Notes: generated from the sequence alone by a model not told the origin. Positions 18,669-26,592 are shown, counted from the stretch's first letter. The stretch is 60,348 nt of DNA from Candidatus Methylomirabilota bacterium (GCA_016209735.1 JACQVN010000043.1:1-60348); one strand, 5' to 3'. Numbers and translations are program-made.

Positions 18669-18910
18669 GGAAACGAAGGCTAGCATCCGGCGCAGGAAAC
18701 CGTCAAGCGCGGCTGGAGGATTGGGCTCGGATCCCGCGGGGACAGGGAGCGGGGAGGCGCATCGACAAGGAAATCCAGTGATCGGCCCGCGTCGCCCGCG
18801 ACGCGTCGCTTGCCTTGACCGTCTCGGCTTCCGGGGATACGATGAACTCGTTCCAGCGGTAGAAGTGCCAAGGAGTCTCGGGACCCGGACCGTATCTCGG
18901 GGAGCCCCAC

Positions 18911-19180
18911 GTGAAGTCGATTGGAGCGAAGCTGTTCGTTTTGTTCTTTGCATTCTCGGTCCTGGACTGCGCCTTTGAACGTTCCGATCTTCTGGGCGGC
19001 GGTCCCTCGCCTGCCTCTAGCGGAGGGACGTTGTGCCGAGTCCTGCGCTCCTCGAATGATCCCCCTGCACTTGTTTCCCGGACCACCCGTCTGGTCTCAG
19101 TAAACGAGGTGGTCGTTCCCTTGCCGATGGCTTGGCAGGACTGGTTGCTGGTACATCCCATCGAGCACCCTCCCCGGTAG
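18911..19180 (+). CDS. Doubtful small exported protein
   Basis: 89-residue frame from GTG, with a plausible lipoprotein-like start (KLFVLFFAFSVLDC) and a low-complexity remainder without recognisable domain. GGGGAG lies upstream. It could be a genuine small lipoprotein or a chance frame between YbaK and the repeat-rich gap. Confidence 0.3.
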   Translation: MKSIGAKLFVLFFAFSVLDCAFERSDLLGGGPSPASSGGTLCRVLRSSNDPPALVSRTTRLVSVNEVVVPLPMAWQDWLLVHPIEHPPR

Positions 19181-19503
19181 TTCATACGACCTTTTGAGGT
19201 CATGACGGCCTCCCAGACGGTCCGTTTCCTGTGGCGGCTTTCCCGACCGGCCTACGGATCCTCGGCAACCGGAACGCATAGACTCGAACTGGGCTTGCCA
19301 GTACCAGGACCGCAGCGGCCGAGCGCCGCGATGGTCCGGCAGGCATGCGATGAGAAAGGGGGGGGTCGGCATGCCGACAAGGCCTCAGGCGACCAGGAGG
19401 TCGCGGCGAGGCTGGGACCGGAGGGCCCGGTACTACGATCTGCTGACCAGACCGACGGAGCACATGCGCCCCGGCGGGCGGGTACCCGGTGCGCCCACCC
19501 CCA

Positions 19504-19559
19504 TGCGTCATCCCGCCGTCCCGGTCCGGGATCTTGCGGACAGGCGGGATTGGCCAGTG
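19504..19559. repeat. 56-bp direct repeat, copy 1
   Basis: Identical over 56 bp to 24267-24322 (from TGCGTCATCCCGCC to GGCCAGTG); in both places it is followed within 10 bp by a type A palindrome. The identity suggests recent copying as one unit. Confidence 0.9.
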
Positions 19560-19567
19560 ATCAGGTA

Positions 19568-19608
19568 AGCCCGGATTAATCACGAATACTTCGTGAATAA
19601 TCCGGGCT
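19568..19608. repeat. REP-like palindrome, type A, copy 1
   Basis: 19-bp arms AGCCCGGATTAATCACGAA / TTCGTGAATAATCCGGGCT with one mismatch and a 3-nt loop. It ends only 6 bp before the AG-rich ribosome binding site of the DUF302 gene, so the transcript leader would carry the hairpin. Confidence 0.95.
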
Positions 19609-19622
19609 AGGAGGAGAGAGAG

Positions 19623-20009
19623 ATGCTGTACGTCGTCGAAACGCGGAAGGATGTGGAAACTGCTGCCCGGGACCTGGAAGCGGCGGTGAAGCGGAACAAG
19701 TTCGGGGTGCTGCACGTGCATGATCTGCAAAAAACCTTGAAGGAGAAGGGGGTGGACTTCCCCAATGCCTGCCGCATTCTGGAGGTCTGTAACCCCCAAC
19801 GGGCCCAGCAGGTCCTGACGAACAACATGGCGGTGAACATGGCGCTGCCCTGCCGGATTTCGGTGTACCGCGAGGGCGGAACGACGAAGATCGGCATGAT
19901 CCGGCCCACCGCCCTGCTGGCCCTGTTCCCGGATGCGGTCAGCCTCAAGCCGATCGCGGAGCAAGTAGAACAGGAGACCATGCAGATGATCGACGAGGCC
20001 GTCCGTTGA
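19623..20009 (+). CDS. DUF302-domain protein
   Basis: 128 residues. Contains the DUF302 pattern: YVVETRKDVETAARDLEAAVKRNKFGVLHVHDLQKTLKEKG, then EVCNPQRAQQVL and MALPCRISVYREGGTTKIGMIRPT. DUF302 is a small alpha/beta fold with no settled biochemical function; members sit in redox and heavy-metal contexts. Strong ribosome binding site (GGAGGAGAGAG). Precedes the histidine kinase/NtrC pair by 150 bp in the same direction. Confidence 0.9.
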   Translation: MLYVVETRKDVETAARDLEAAVKRNKFGVLHVHDLQKTLKEKGVDFPNACRILEVCNPQRAQQVLTNNMAVNMALPCRISVYREGGTTKIGMIRPTALLALFPDAVSLKPIAEQVEQETMQMIDEAVR

Positions 20010-20160
20010 GCGGCGAAAACGAATCCCGGCCAGGGCATACCGGGGGAGGGTAATGAAGATGCGAAAAGGCGTTGACTTCGGGACCGTTTGATTCGAACAT
20101 GGCCCCGCCGGCGCGGCAGGCCGAGCCGCGCGATCCAGCCGCCTGGGGGAACGTCGCCAA

Positions 20161-21516
20161 ATGAAAATCCCTCCCACCCTGGAATGGAGCTTCGCAGTTC
20201 TCCGCGCCCTGGCCATGCTGGGCGGGATGATCGCCCTGTTCCTGGTCCCCCACCCTCCCGAGCATAAGTCGCAGCTCGTGGCGACGGCGTGGGGGTTCGT
20301 GTCCTACAAGATCCTGCTCTTCCTGGTTATCTGGCGCTGGTCTGGCCACCTCAGACGAATCCTCCTGGGAACGGCGGTCCTGGACCTCGGCTTCGTGGCC
20401 CTCTTCGTCTGGCTCGGGGGCGGGCTCCAGAGCCACTTCTCCCTCTTGTTCTATCTCCTCATCGCCCTGGTGGCCGCCCATTTCGGGCCCGGGATGGGCA
20501 TGGGGGCTGCGGCGGGTAGCGGGCTGTTTTATGCCCTCGCCTCGCTGCCCGAGCTTTCCGGCCTCGGATGGCACCTGCTGGCGGGACGCGCGGCAACCTT
20601 CTTCCTGTTGGGTGGATCGCTCGGCTACCTGAGCCAACGCGAGCGCCAGGCGCGGACCGAAGCGGAGCAATTGAACGAGGATCTCCGGGAGAATCAGGAC
20701 CGGTTGCGAAGCGCCTATCGGGCGCTGCAGAGTGCGCAGGATCGCCTGGTCCAGGCGGAGCGGCTGGCGGTCATCGGCCAAATGTCCGCAAAAATCTCGC
20801 ATGAGGTGCGGAATCCCCTCAGCTCTATCAGCCTGAACACGGAGCTGCTTGAGGACGAGTTGCAAGCGCTCCCCCCGAATCGCCGGGGCGAGGCCGCCGC
20901 CCTCCTCAAGGCGATCCGGTCACAGGTGGATCTCTTGGGTACGGCGACCGAAGAATACCTTCGGTTCGCGCGCCTGCCGAAGCCGAAGCCGGAGCGTGTG
21001 GCACTCGCCTCCGTGGTGCGTGGGTTGGCGGAATTCGTCCGCGGGGAGCTGGAGGCACGGCGAGTCCGACTGGAGTTAGAGGTGGAGGACGGCCTTCCCG
21101 ACCTCCTGCTGGATCCGGGCCAGATCCGCCAGGCGCTCCTGAACCTGGTACGAAATGCGACCGACGCCATGCCAGGCGGCGGCACCGTCCGGATAGAGGC
21201 GAGGACTATTGCCGCCGATGAGGCAGGTGCAGGGGTGCGGGGGGGCAGGGGAGAGAATGCCCTTGCCCCCCGGCCCCCCGGCCCCCCAGCCCCCCAGCGG
21301 CTTGTGGAGGTGACCGTGGCCGACACCGGTCCCGGCATTCCGGAAGAGCACCGGGAGAAGATCTTCGAGCCGTTCTTCACGACCAAGGACGGCGGGACGG
21401 GGCTGGGTCTTGCAATCGTCCGGCAGATCACGGAGGATCATGGCGGAATCGTGATCTGTGAAAGGCAGGCGGGTGGCGGGACGATGTTCCGCCTCAGCCT
21501 GCCGTGTGCCGAGTGA
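20161..21516 (+). CDS. Membrane sensor histidine kinase (NtrB/ZraS type)
   Basis: 451 residues. Five or six hydrophobic segments occupy roughly residues 10-160, followed by a coiled coil. The HisKA dimerisation helix carries the phospho-acceptor His in [18 protein letters not shown], and the HATPase domain has N-box [20 protein letters not shown] and GTGLGLAIV. Between N-box and G1 box a Gly/Pro-rich insert ([19 protein letters not shown], about residues 356-376) is encoded by a C/G-run palindrome. Partner of the sigma-54 regulator that starts 10 bp downstream. No periplasmic sensor domain of note, so the stimulus may be membrane-related. Confidence 0.92.
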   Translation: MKIPPTLEWSFAVLRALAMLGGMIALFLVPHPPEHKSQLVATAWGFVSYKILLFLVIWRWSGHLRRILLGTAVLDLGFVALFVWLGGGLQSHFSLLFYLLIALVAAHFGPGMGMGAAAGSGLFYALASLPELSGLGWHLLAGRAATFFLLGGSLGYLSQRERQARTEAEQLNEDLRENQDRLRSAYRALQSAQDRLVQAERLAVIGQMSAKISHEVRNPLSSISLNTELLEDELQALPPNRRGEAAALLKAIRSQVDLLGTATEEYLRFARLPKPKPERVALASVVRGLAEFVRGELEARRVRLELEVEDGLPDLLLDPGQIRQALLNLVRNATDAMPGGGTVRIEARTIAADEAGAGVRGGRGENALAPRPPGPPAPQRLVEVTVADTGPGIPEEHREKIFEPFFTTKDGGTGLGLAIVRQITEDHGGIVICERQAGGGTMFRLSLPCAE

Positions 21517-21526
21517 AAGGGCGGGG

Positions 21527-22921
21527 ATGATGGCAGAGTCTGGCATTCACGTGCTGGTCGTCGACGACGATCAGGCGATCCGCGAGGCGCTCTCCCGCAC
21601 GCTGGAGCGCATGGGCTTCACGGTGCTCGTGGCAGAGGATGGGCAGGCGGGCCTGGATCGGCTGCGCGAGGGGGCGGTGCACATCCTTCTGGCGGATCTC
21701 ATGATGCCGAAGCTCTCGGGGCAGGAGTTACTCAAAGCGGCTAAGACAGTCGCCCCCGACGTGGAGGTCATCCTGATTACCGGCCACGGGACGGTGGAAG
21801 ACGCCGTCGATGCCATGAAGGAGGGGGCCTACGACTTCATCACCAAACCCTTCAAACGTGTCCAACTCGAGCGGACTATCCGGCGCGCCGCCGAGAAGCA
21901 GGCCCTCGTCCTTCAGAACCGGCGACTTCAGGAACAACTGGACACCGCGCAGGGGCTCGGGCGGATCATCGGGACGAGCCCCGCCATGCTGCGGACCCTG
22001 GAGCTGGTCAGGCAGGTCGCCCCCAGCACGGCCAGCGTGCTGATCCAGGGGGAGAGCGGGACCGGCAAGGAGCTGATTGCGGACGCGATCCACCATGGCA
22101 GCCCGCGTCGGGAGCGGGCCTGCGTCAAGGTGAACTGCGCGGCGCTGCCCGAGACGCTCCTGGAGTCGGAGCTGTTCGGGCACGAGCGCGGGGCCTTCAC
22201 CGGCGCGGTGGGACGGAGAGAGGGCCGCTTCGAGCTGGCGGATGGGGGAACCTTGTTCATGGACGAGGTCGGCGAGCTGACCCCGGCCATGCAAGCCAAG
22301 CTCCTCCGCGTCCTCCAGGCCGGGGAGTTCGAGCGGGTGGGGGGCACCAAGACGCTGAAGGTGGACGTGCGGGTGGTGGCGGCCACCAACGCCGATCTGG
22401 CTGCCCGGGTGCAGGAGAAACGGTTTCGCGAGGATCTGTTCTACCGTCTCAACGTCATTACCATCCAGCTCCCCCCGCTCAGGGAGCGGCGGGAGGATAT
22501 TCCCCTCCTGGCCCAGCACTTTCTGCGGCGGTACGCCGCGCGGAACGAGAAGGCCATTGGTGGCTTTACCGAGGAAGCGCTCGATGGCCTGCAGACCTAC
22601 GCTTGGCCGGGGAACGTCCGGGAGCTGGAAAATGTGGTCGAGCGAGCCGTGGTTCTGTGCCGCTCGGATCTCATCACACCGGGCGACTTGCCCGAGGCGC
22701 TGGCGGGCACGAGTGAGGCCGGACGCCACCTGGTCATCTCTATTGGGACACCGCTGGAAGAGGTCGAGGATCGCCTCATCGGGGAGACCCTCCGCTATAC
22801 CAAGGGAGACAAGACCCTCGCCGCCAAGCTCCTCGGCATCGCCACCCGCACTATCTACCGCCGCATCAAGGGCGACGCCGAGCCCCCTACGCCCCCGATC
22901 GTGCCTCGCGATCCGGCGTAG
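21527..22921 (+). CDS. Sigma-54-dependent response regulator (NtrC family)
   Basis: 464 residues: receiver domain with phospho-acceptor Asp in ADLMMPKLSG, AAA+ domain with Walker A GESGTGKE and the sigma-54 contact loop GAFTGA, and a short Fis-type HTH (GDKTLAAKLLGIATRTIYRRIKG). It activates sigma-54 promoters by ATP-driven remodelling. Two promoters matching the sigma-54 consensus lie downstream at 23697 and 25292, making their genes the likely targets. Kinase and regulator are separated by 10 bp. Confidence 0.95.
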   Translation: MMAESGIHVLVVDDDQAIREALSRTLERMGFTVLVAEDGQAGLDRLREGAVHILLADLMMPKLSGQELLKAAKTVAPDVEVILITGHGTVEDAVDAMKEGAYDFITKPFKRVQLERTIRRAAEKQALVLQNRRLQEQLDTAQGLGRIIGTSPAMLRTLELVRQVAPSTASVLIQGESGTGKELIADAIHHGSPRRERACVKVNCAALPETLLESELFGHERGAFTGAVGRREGRFELADGGTLFMDEVGELTPAMQAKLLRVLQAGEFERVGGTKTLKVDVRVVAATNADLAARVQEKRFREDLFYRLNVITIQLPPLRERREDIPLLAQHFLRRYAARNEKAIGGFTEEALDGLQTYAWPGNVRELENVVERAVVLCRSDLITPGDLPEALAGTSEAGRHLVISIGTPLEEVEDRLIGETLRYTKGDKTLAAKLLGIATRTIYRRIKGDAEPPTPPIVPRDPA

Positions 22922-22998
22922 CGCGGCGCGGCGGCGGCTTCCCGGCCTCTCGCCGAATGCCTCCGGCCGAGAGGCGTTCCTTCGAGAGGGCGATTCCC

Positions 22999-23364
22999 AT
23001 GCCTTACCAACTGCTGGCTGACGCTCTCGTTCTCGTCCATCTTGCCTTCGTGGTCTTCGTGGTGGCGGGGGGACTTCTCGTCTTCTGGCGCCCCTGGCTG
23101 CGATGGGTCCATCTCCCGGCGGCAGCGTGGGGCGCCCTCATCGAGTTTATCGGCTGGATTTGTCCCCTGACCCCCTGGGAGGTGGCCCTGCGGTTGAAGG
23201 CTGGGCAGACCAGCTATGCGGGCGGATTCGTCGAACACTACCTCCTTCCCGTCCTCTATCCCGAGGAGCTCACGCCTGGAGTCCAGGTGGTGCTGGGGCT
23301 TCTGGTGGTGGGGGCGAACGCCACTATCTATTCGTTCGTCTGGCGCCGCCGCCGCGGCAGGTAG
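22999..23364 (+). CDS. DUF2784 membrane protein
   Basis: 121 residues with four membrane segments: ALVLVHLAFVVFVVAGGLLV, VHLPAAAWGALIEFIGWICPLTPWE, a middle hydrophobic stretch, and VVLGLLVVGANATIYSF. The layout and the I-C-P-L-T-x-W-E motif match DUF2784, an uncharacterised inner-membrane family. Follows the NtrC gene by 77 bp in the same direction. Confidence 0.88.
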   Translation: MPYQLLADALVLVHLAFVVFVVAGGLLVFWRPWLRWVHLPAAAWGALIEFIGWICPLTPWEVALRLKAGQTSYAGGFVEHYLLPVLYPEELTPGVQVVLGLLVVGANATIYSFVWRRRRGR

Positions 23365-23530
23365 CGAGAGGTCCCTCCGGATCCCCAGTTGCAGAGGATG
23401 TTCCGGCGGGCGTCTGCAAGGGCCGCGGCGCGCGTCACTATGCCGCCAATGTGCTCAAGATGATTGAGGAAACCATCCGTGAAGGCTGCGCGGTGCCGCC
23501 CGAACCCGCACCCGAACCCACCAAGAATCC

Positions 23531-23544
23531 TTTGACAAAAAGTC
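23531..23544 (+). promoter_or_regulatory. Putative activator site, copy 1 (TTTGACAAAAAGTC)
   Basis: This 14-mer occurs identically at 25138-25151. Each copy lies 150-165 bp before a sigma-54 promoter, the distance expected of an NtrC-type upstream activating site. GAC/GTC halves around five A form a small dyad. Confidence 0.5.
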
Positions 23545-23568
23545 CGGCACCCTCGCCGCAGGGCCTTG

Positions 23569-23594
23569 CTCTCTCGACGGATTCGTCGAAAGAG
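23569..23594. promoter_or_regulatory. Dyad upstream of sigma-54 promoter, site 1
   Basis: CTCTCTCGAC and GTCGAAAGAG (one mismatch in 10) around a 6-nt centre, about 105 bp before the -24 element. Candidate regulator-binding site. Confidence 0.4.
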
Positions 23595-23598
23595 GCCA

Positions 23599-23624
23599 GG
23601 GAATTCACCCTATCCCGAATTCCC
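23599..23624. promoter_or_regulatory. Dyad upstream of sigma-54 promoter, site 2
   Basis: Perfect 8-bp arms GGGAATTC / GAATTCCC around a 10-nt centre, about 75 bp before the -24 element. Candidate regulator-binding site. Confidence 0.4.
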
Positions 23625-23696
23625 TCCCTGTCTCCCTCCCCGTCGAATCAAGCAGTTTTCCTCCTCCCACGTTCCAGGGCTCACCGCCATCGGAGT

Positions 23697-23711
23697 TGGC
23701 ACCCGTCTTGC
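23697..23711 (+). promoter_or_regulatory. Sigma-54 (-24/-12) promoter
   Basis: TGGCAC-N5-TTGC, an exact match to the core sigma-54 consensus with the required spacing, 73 bp before the ATG of the Met/Gly-rich protein and about 780 bp after the end of the NtrC-family gene. Confidence 0.8.
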
Positions 23712-23783
23712 CTTTTATCTCAACCGACAGCGCAAGAAGGCGCTACCGAAGAAAACCACCAACGGATATGGAGGGAGGACGAC

Positions 23784-24119
23784 ATGAAGAAGATCTGGAT
23801 TCTGGTTGCTGCTTTGCTCCTCGTTATTGGCGCCGGGGGATACACGCTGGCGCAGATGGGAGGCCAGGGTGGGATGATGGGCCAGGGCGGTGGGATGATG
23901 GGTCCCGGCAGGATGGGCGGAGGAACGATGGGCCAGGGCGGCCAAGGAGCCATGATGGGAGGCGCCATGATGAGCATGATGCATGGCCAGGCGCTCACCC
24001 CGGAGCAACTCGAGCAGTTCGCCAAGCAGCACGGGATCACCGTGGAGCAGGCCAAGCAGATGACGGATGGCTGCACGCAGATGATGGCAGGGACGAAGGG
24101 GCAGCAGCAGACCCAGTAG
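23784..24119 (+). CDS. Exported Met/Gly-rich protein, possible metal-binding factor
   Basis: 111 residues; signal peptide (IWILVAALLLVIGAGGYTLAQ), then repeated GQGG/MMG units with over a dozen Met, then a short helical region (LTPEQLEQFAKQHGITVEQAKQM) with one Cys. Met-rich periplasmic proteins bind Cu(I), and the ZraP analogue controlled by ZraSR binds Zn; which metal applies here is inference. It sits behind a sigma-54 promoter next to an NtrC-type regulator, the same logic as ZraSR-ZraP. Its TAG stop is the start of a type B palindrome. Confidence 0.75.
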   Translation: MKKIWILVAALLLVIGAGGYTLAQMGGQGGMMGQGGGMMGPGRMGGGTMGQGGQGAMMGGAMMSMMHGQALTPEQLEQFAKQHGITVEQAKQMTDGCTQMMAGTKGQQQTQ

Positions 24120-24160
24120 CCCGCATTATTCGCGAACGCGGCTCGCGAACAATGTGGGCT
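24118..24160. repeat. REP-like palindrome, type B, copy 1
   Basis: AGCCCGCATTATTCGCGAA / (C)TCGCGAACAATGTGGGCT arms with a few mismatches. The first two bases are the AG of the upstream gene's TAG stop. Paired with the type A copy at 24331. Confidence 0.9.
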
Positions 24161-24266
24161 TAACTGAAGCCCTGGTTGTCGGTGGCTCAGGACGGATCAG
24201 ACGTGGCTGGTGCATCGCGACACCGCACCCGTCGTGACGGACGGGGCCCCGGCGCACCCACCTCCG

Positions 24267-24322
24267 TGCGTCATCCCGCCGTCCCGGTCCGGGATCTTGC
24301 GGACAGGCGGGATTGGCCAGTG
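24267..24322. repeat. 56-bp direct repeat, copy 2
   Basis: Identical to 19504-19559; forms the centre of the B/A palindrome pair at 24118-24371. Confidence 0.9.
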
Positions 24323-24330
24323 GTCAAGTA

Positions 24331-24371
24331 AGCCCGGATTATTCGCCAGTCTTTCGTGAATAATCCGGGCT
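24331..24371. repeat. REP-like palindrome, type A, copy 2
   Basis: Arms AGCCCGGATTATTCGCCAG / TTCGTGAATAATCCGGGCT; ends 12 bp before the GTG start of the TlpA-like gene. Confidence 0.95.
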
Positions 24372-24383
24372 GGGGGATCTTCT

Positions 24384-24956
24384 GTGCGACACTGGAAGGT
24401 AGCTTTCGTCCTGGCGCTTGCGGCGGGCGTCATCGGCCTCCTGGCCTACGGATTCACCACGGACCCGCGGGCCATCCCTTCTACCATGGTCGGGAAGCCC
24501 GCGCGGGACTTCTCCCTGACGCTCTTCGACGGCCGAACTGTCCGGCTCTCGGATTTCCGGGGCAAGGTCGTCTTCCTCAACTTCTGGGCCTCCTGGTGTC
24601 CCCCCTGCCGCGAGGAGGCCCCGCTCCTGGAGGCGGCTTGGCGGCGCTACCAGACGCAGGGGGTTGTCTTCCTGGGGGTGGACATCCAGGACAGGGAGGA
24701 GGATGCCCGGCGCTTCGTCCAGGCATTCGGGATTACCTACCCGAACGGCCGGGACGACCGGGGCCGGATCGCCATCGATTACGGTGTCTACGGCATTCCC
24801 GAGACGTACTTCATCGATCCGAGCGGGCGGATCACCGCCAAGTACATCGGAGCGCTGAACATGACCATCCTCGCCGCCAGGCTCGCGGAGGCGGCCCAGG
24901 GGATCGTGAGCGCCGAGGGCAAGAGCCGGAATTACCAGTCCATCTCGGTCCGGTAG
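24384..24956 (+). CDS. TlpA/ResA-type thioredoxin
   Basis: 190 residues: signal anchor ([18 protein letters not shown]) then an AhpC/TSA-like thioredoxin fold with active site [11 protein letters not shown], and the TlpA-specific [22 protein letters not shown] insert and cis-Pro loop GIPETYFID. Periplasmic, membrane-anchored thiol oxidoreductase that usually keeps apocytochrome c Cys or copper sites reduced. Fits the Ccm genes at 29-32 kb. Its TAG stop overlaps a type B palindrome. Start taken as GTG. Confidence 0.93.
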   Translation: MRHWKVAFVLALAAGVIGLLAYGFTTDPRAIPSTMVGKPARDFSLTLFDGRTVRLSDFRGKVVFLNFWASWCPPCREEAPLLEAAWRRYQTQGVVFLGVDIQDREEDARRFVQAFGITYPNGRDDRGRIAIDYGVYGIPETYFIDPSGRITAKYIGALNMTILAARLAEAAQGIVSAEGKSRNYQSISVR

Positions 24957-24997
24957 CCCGCATTATTCGCGAACACGGCTCGCGAACACTGCGGGCT
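24955..24997. repeat. REP-like palindrome, type B, copy 2
   Basis: AGCCCGCATTATTCGCGAA left arm and CGCGAACACTGCGGGCT right arm; begins in the TAG stop of the TlpA-like gene. Paired with 25027-25067 at only 29 bp. Confidence 0.9.
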
Positions 24998-25026
24998 TAA
25001 CAGAACCCCCCCTGGTTGATCATGTA

Positions 25027-25067
25027 AGCCCGGATTCTTCACCAATTCTTCGTGAAGAATCCGGGCT
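25027..25067. repeat. REP-like palindrome, type A, copy 3
   Basis: Arms AGCCCGGATTCTTCACCAA / TTCGTGAAGAATCCGGGCT. The 29-bp spacer to the type B copy keeps only the ends of the 170-bp spacer seen at 24161-24330, as if internally deleted. Confidence 0.95.
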
Positions 25068-25137
25068 GGGGGGTCCCGGGCACGACCGAAAACTGCCTCC
25101 CTCCGTGCCTCAGCCATCCCCGAAACGCCTAGAGTCA

Positions 25138-25151
25138 TTTGACAAAAAGTC
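25138..25151 (+). promoter_or_regulatory. Putative activator site, copy 2 (TTTGACAAAAAGTC)
   Basis: Identical 14-mer to 23531-23544, 141 bp before the -24 element at 25292. Flanking bases differ, so the match is not part of a longer repeat. Confidence 0.5.
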
Positions 25152-25291
25152 GCGCCATCAGGCCGGCGGATGGTCCCACTTGACGGCTTGTCCCAGGCCC
25201 GATTTCCTTCCGTCAATCTCTGCCGCTGAATTATTTGTCTAACCTGTTGCCAACGCTGATACGCCTGCCGTCCGAGGGCTGCCAGCTCGCG

Positions 25292-25306
25292 TGGCATGCG
25301 GATTGC
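25292..25306 (+). promoter_or_regulatory. Sigma-54 (-24/-12) promoter
   Basis: TGGCAT-N5-TTGC with correct spacing, 83 bp before ATG 25389. One base from the strongest consensus. Confidence 0.7.
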
Positions 25307-25388
25307 CCTATATCAGGGCGACTCGATCGGGGAGCGGTCTTCGGGGAGCCGGGCCTGCCTCCCGAGGAAACGGGCGGAGGAGGGCGAG

Positions 25389-25598
25389 ATGGTAGAGTTC
25401 CTGCAAAACTACGGGCTATGGATCGCGCTGGGCGGTGTTTTCGTCGTCATGCATTGGTTCGGGATGGGGTGCTGCGGGGGGCATCGCCGCCAGCAGAGCG
25501 AGCTCCCCCCGGGGTCTCCCCGGGAGGCTTCCGGCGCAGGCCCCAAGGAACAAGGGGACTCCGACCCGGCGCAGCGGACGAGCCAGAGCTGCCATTGA
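25389..25598 (+). CDS. Small membrane protein with CCGGH motif
   Basis: 69 residues: one membrane segment (LWIALGGVFVVMHWFGMG) followed at once by CCGGH and a polar tail that ends QSCH. Start ATG 25389 has GGAGGAGGGCGAG before it. Paired Cys/His at the membrane edge suggests metal binding; no family with known function recognised. First gene after the second sigma-54 promoter; similar in style to the DUF2933-like gene 200 bp downstream. Confidence 0.7.
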   Translation: MVEFLQNYGLWIALGGVFVVMHWFGMGCCGGHRRQQSELPPGSPREASGAGPKEQGDSDPAQRTSQSCH

Positions 25599-25602
25599 GC
25601 CT

Positions 25603-25752
25603 ATGGGGGTCCCCCGAGGCGGCGGCGGACACCATCGACAAGCCGTCGTGCCATTCCGCGAGCCGCATACCGAGGCCAAGTTGATCAGGCTGTTCGTGAA
25701 GGACGCCCTGGGCGTGAAGCAGTGGGCGTTTCGCTGGAGCCTTACGGAATAG
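25603..25752 (+). CDS. Possible 49-residue peptide
   Basis: Frame MGVPRGGGGHHRQAVVPFREPHTEAK... ending in AFRWSLTE. The second half has plausible amphipathic character and the frame fills the gap between two small metal-associated genes, but there is no clear ribosome binding site and no family match known to me. Confidence 0.2.
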   Translation: MGVPRGGGGHHRQAVVPFREPHTEAKLIRLFVKDALGVKQWAFRWSLTE

Positions 25753-25796
25753 ACCAAACGACGCGTGCGGGCGGCCAACCCCGCAAGGAGAAGACA

Positions 25797-26084
25797 ATGA
25801 AGCTGAGCCGGTCCTGGTTGATGACACTCTGTGTGGTGGGGATGGGGGCGGTGCTGGTCCTCCCGGCGTTGGGGATCAGCCTGGGGAGCCTCCTCGCCTT
25901 CCTCCTGGTCCTGCTGTGCCCCCTATCGCATCTCCTCATGATGCGCGGGATGGGAGGCCACGGGGGCCACGGAGGCCGCGATCAGGGAACCGGCGCGGGC
26001 CAGCAAAGTCCACTCCCTGGCGCCCAGGCCTCGCTGCCGACCGAGGAGAAGGACGCCGTGAAGGGAGGAACGGGGTCGGCGTGA
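25797..26084 (+). CDS. DUF2933-like small membrane protein
   Basis: 95 residues. Two hydrophobic stretches (LMTLCVVGMGAVLVLPALG, SLLAFLLVLLCPLSHLLMM) then a Gly/His motif GGHGGHGG and a polar tail. The L-C-P-x-x-H-L-x-M motif followed by Gly/His repeats is typical of DUF2933 proteins found in copper and mercury resistance clusters. AAGGAG ribosome binding site. Role as a metal-related membrane protein is inferred. Confidence 0.75.
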   Translation: MKLSRSWLMTLCVVGMGAVLVLPALGISLGSLLAFLLVLLCPLSHLLMMRGMGGHGGHGGRDQGTGAGQQSPLPGAQASLPTEEKDAVKGGTGSA

Positions 26085-26133
26085 AGTGCAGGCTTGTCTC
26101 CAGGGACGGCCTGCGTCGGAGGAGGGAGGCGTC

Positions 26134-26592
26134 GTGACGAAGGTGGAGTATCTGGAGGATCTCGCTTCGCGGCGCAAGTTCATCCACGCGCTGCTCTCGA
26201 CGAGCTTCGGGGCGATGCTCTTGAGCTTCGCCTACCCCGTGCTCCGGTTCATCGTGCCCCCCAAGACTGGGGAGCCCCGCATTGCCAGCGTGGAAATCCC
26301 CTGGAGGGCGGCGGAGCTCAAGTCCAACTCGGGGCGCATCTTCAAGTTCGGGAGCCAACCGGGCATTCTGGTCAAAACCCCCACCGGTGAGCTGCGGGCC
26401 TTCACTGCCGTCTGCACCCATCTCGCCTGCACGGTGCAATACCGGGAGGACATGCAGATGATCTGGTGCGCCTGCCACAACGGTCACTACGACCTCTTCG
26501 GCAAGAACGTGGCTGGCCCGCCCCCCCGGCCGCTGGATCCCTACAAGCTTCAGGTGGCGGGGGACGGCAAGATCCTGGTTTCGAAGGCGTAA
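26134..26592 (+). CDS. Rieske [2Fe-2S] protein (QcrA-like)
   Basis: 152 residues from GTG 26134 (GGAGGGAGGC upstream). Twin-Arg-like start (RRKFIHALLSTSFGAMLLSFAYP) gives one membrane anchor. The cluster ligands are all present: CTHLAC and CACHNGHYD, spaced as in bc1/b6f Rieske proteins. It would transfer electrons from quinol to a c-type cytochrome, but no cytochrome b gene is beside it in this window. Followed after 30 bp by the DUF1573 selenoprotein candidate. Confidence 0.93.
   Translation: MTKVEYLEDLASRRKFIHALLSTSFGAMLLSFAYPVLRFIVPPKTGEPRIASVEIPWRAAELKSNSGRIFKFGSQPGILVKTPTGELRAFTAVCTHLACTVQYREDMQMIWCACHNGHYDLFGKNVAGPPPRPLDPYKLQVAGDGKILVSKA

Larger units (their letters stand above)
19181..19622. 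other. 442-bp intergenic region with repeat block
   Basis: No convincing gene. The right part (19504-19608) is a repeat block, also present at 24267-24371, that ends in a type A palindrome. The left part has a GGGTACCC segment near 19486 and otherwise nothing I recognise. The repeat abuts the ribosome binding site of the DUF302 gene. Confidence 0.6.
23365..23783. other. 419-bp regulatory region before the Met/Gly-rich gene
   Basis: No gene I can defend. It contains a shared 14-mer (23531-23544), two dyads (23569-23594 and 23599-23624) and a sigma-54 promoter (23697-23711), in that order. Confidence 0.6.
25068..25388. other. 321-bp regulatory region before the small CCGGH membrane protein
   Basis: No gene seen. 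Holds the second TTTGACAAAAAGTC (25138-25151) and the second sigma-54 promoter (25292-25306). Confidence 0.6.

Noticed and set aside
23365..23783. Possible coding remnant (YAANVLKMIEETIREGC) before the Met/Gly-rich gene
   Set aside because: No start, not linked to a domain, and the stretch is better explained as the sigma-54 regulatory region.
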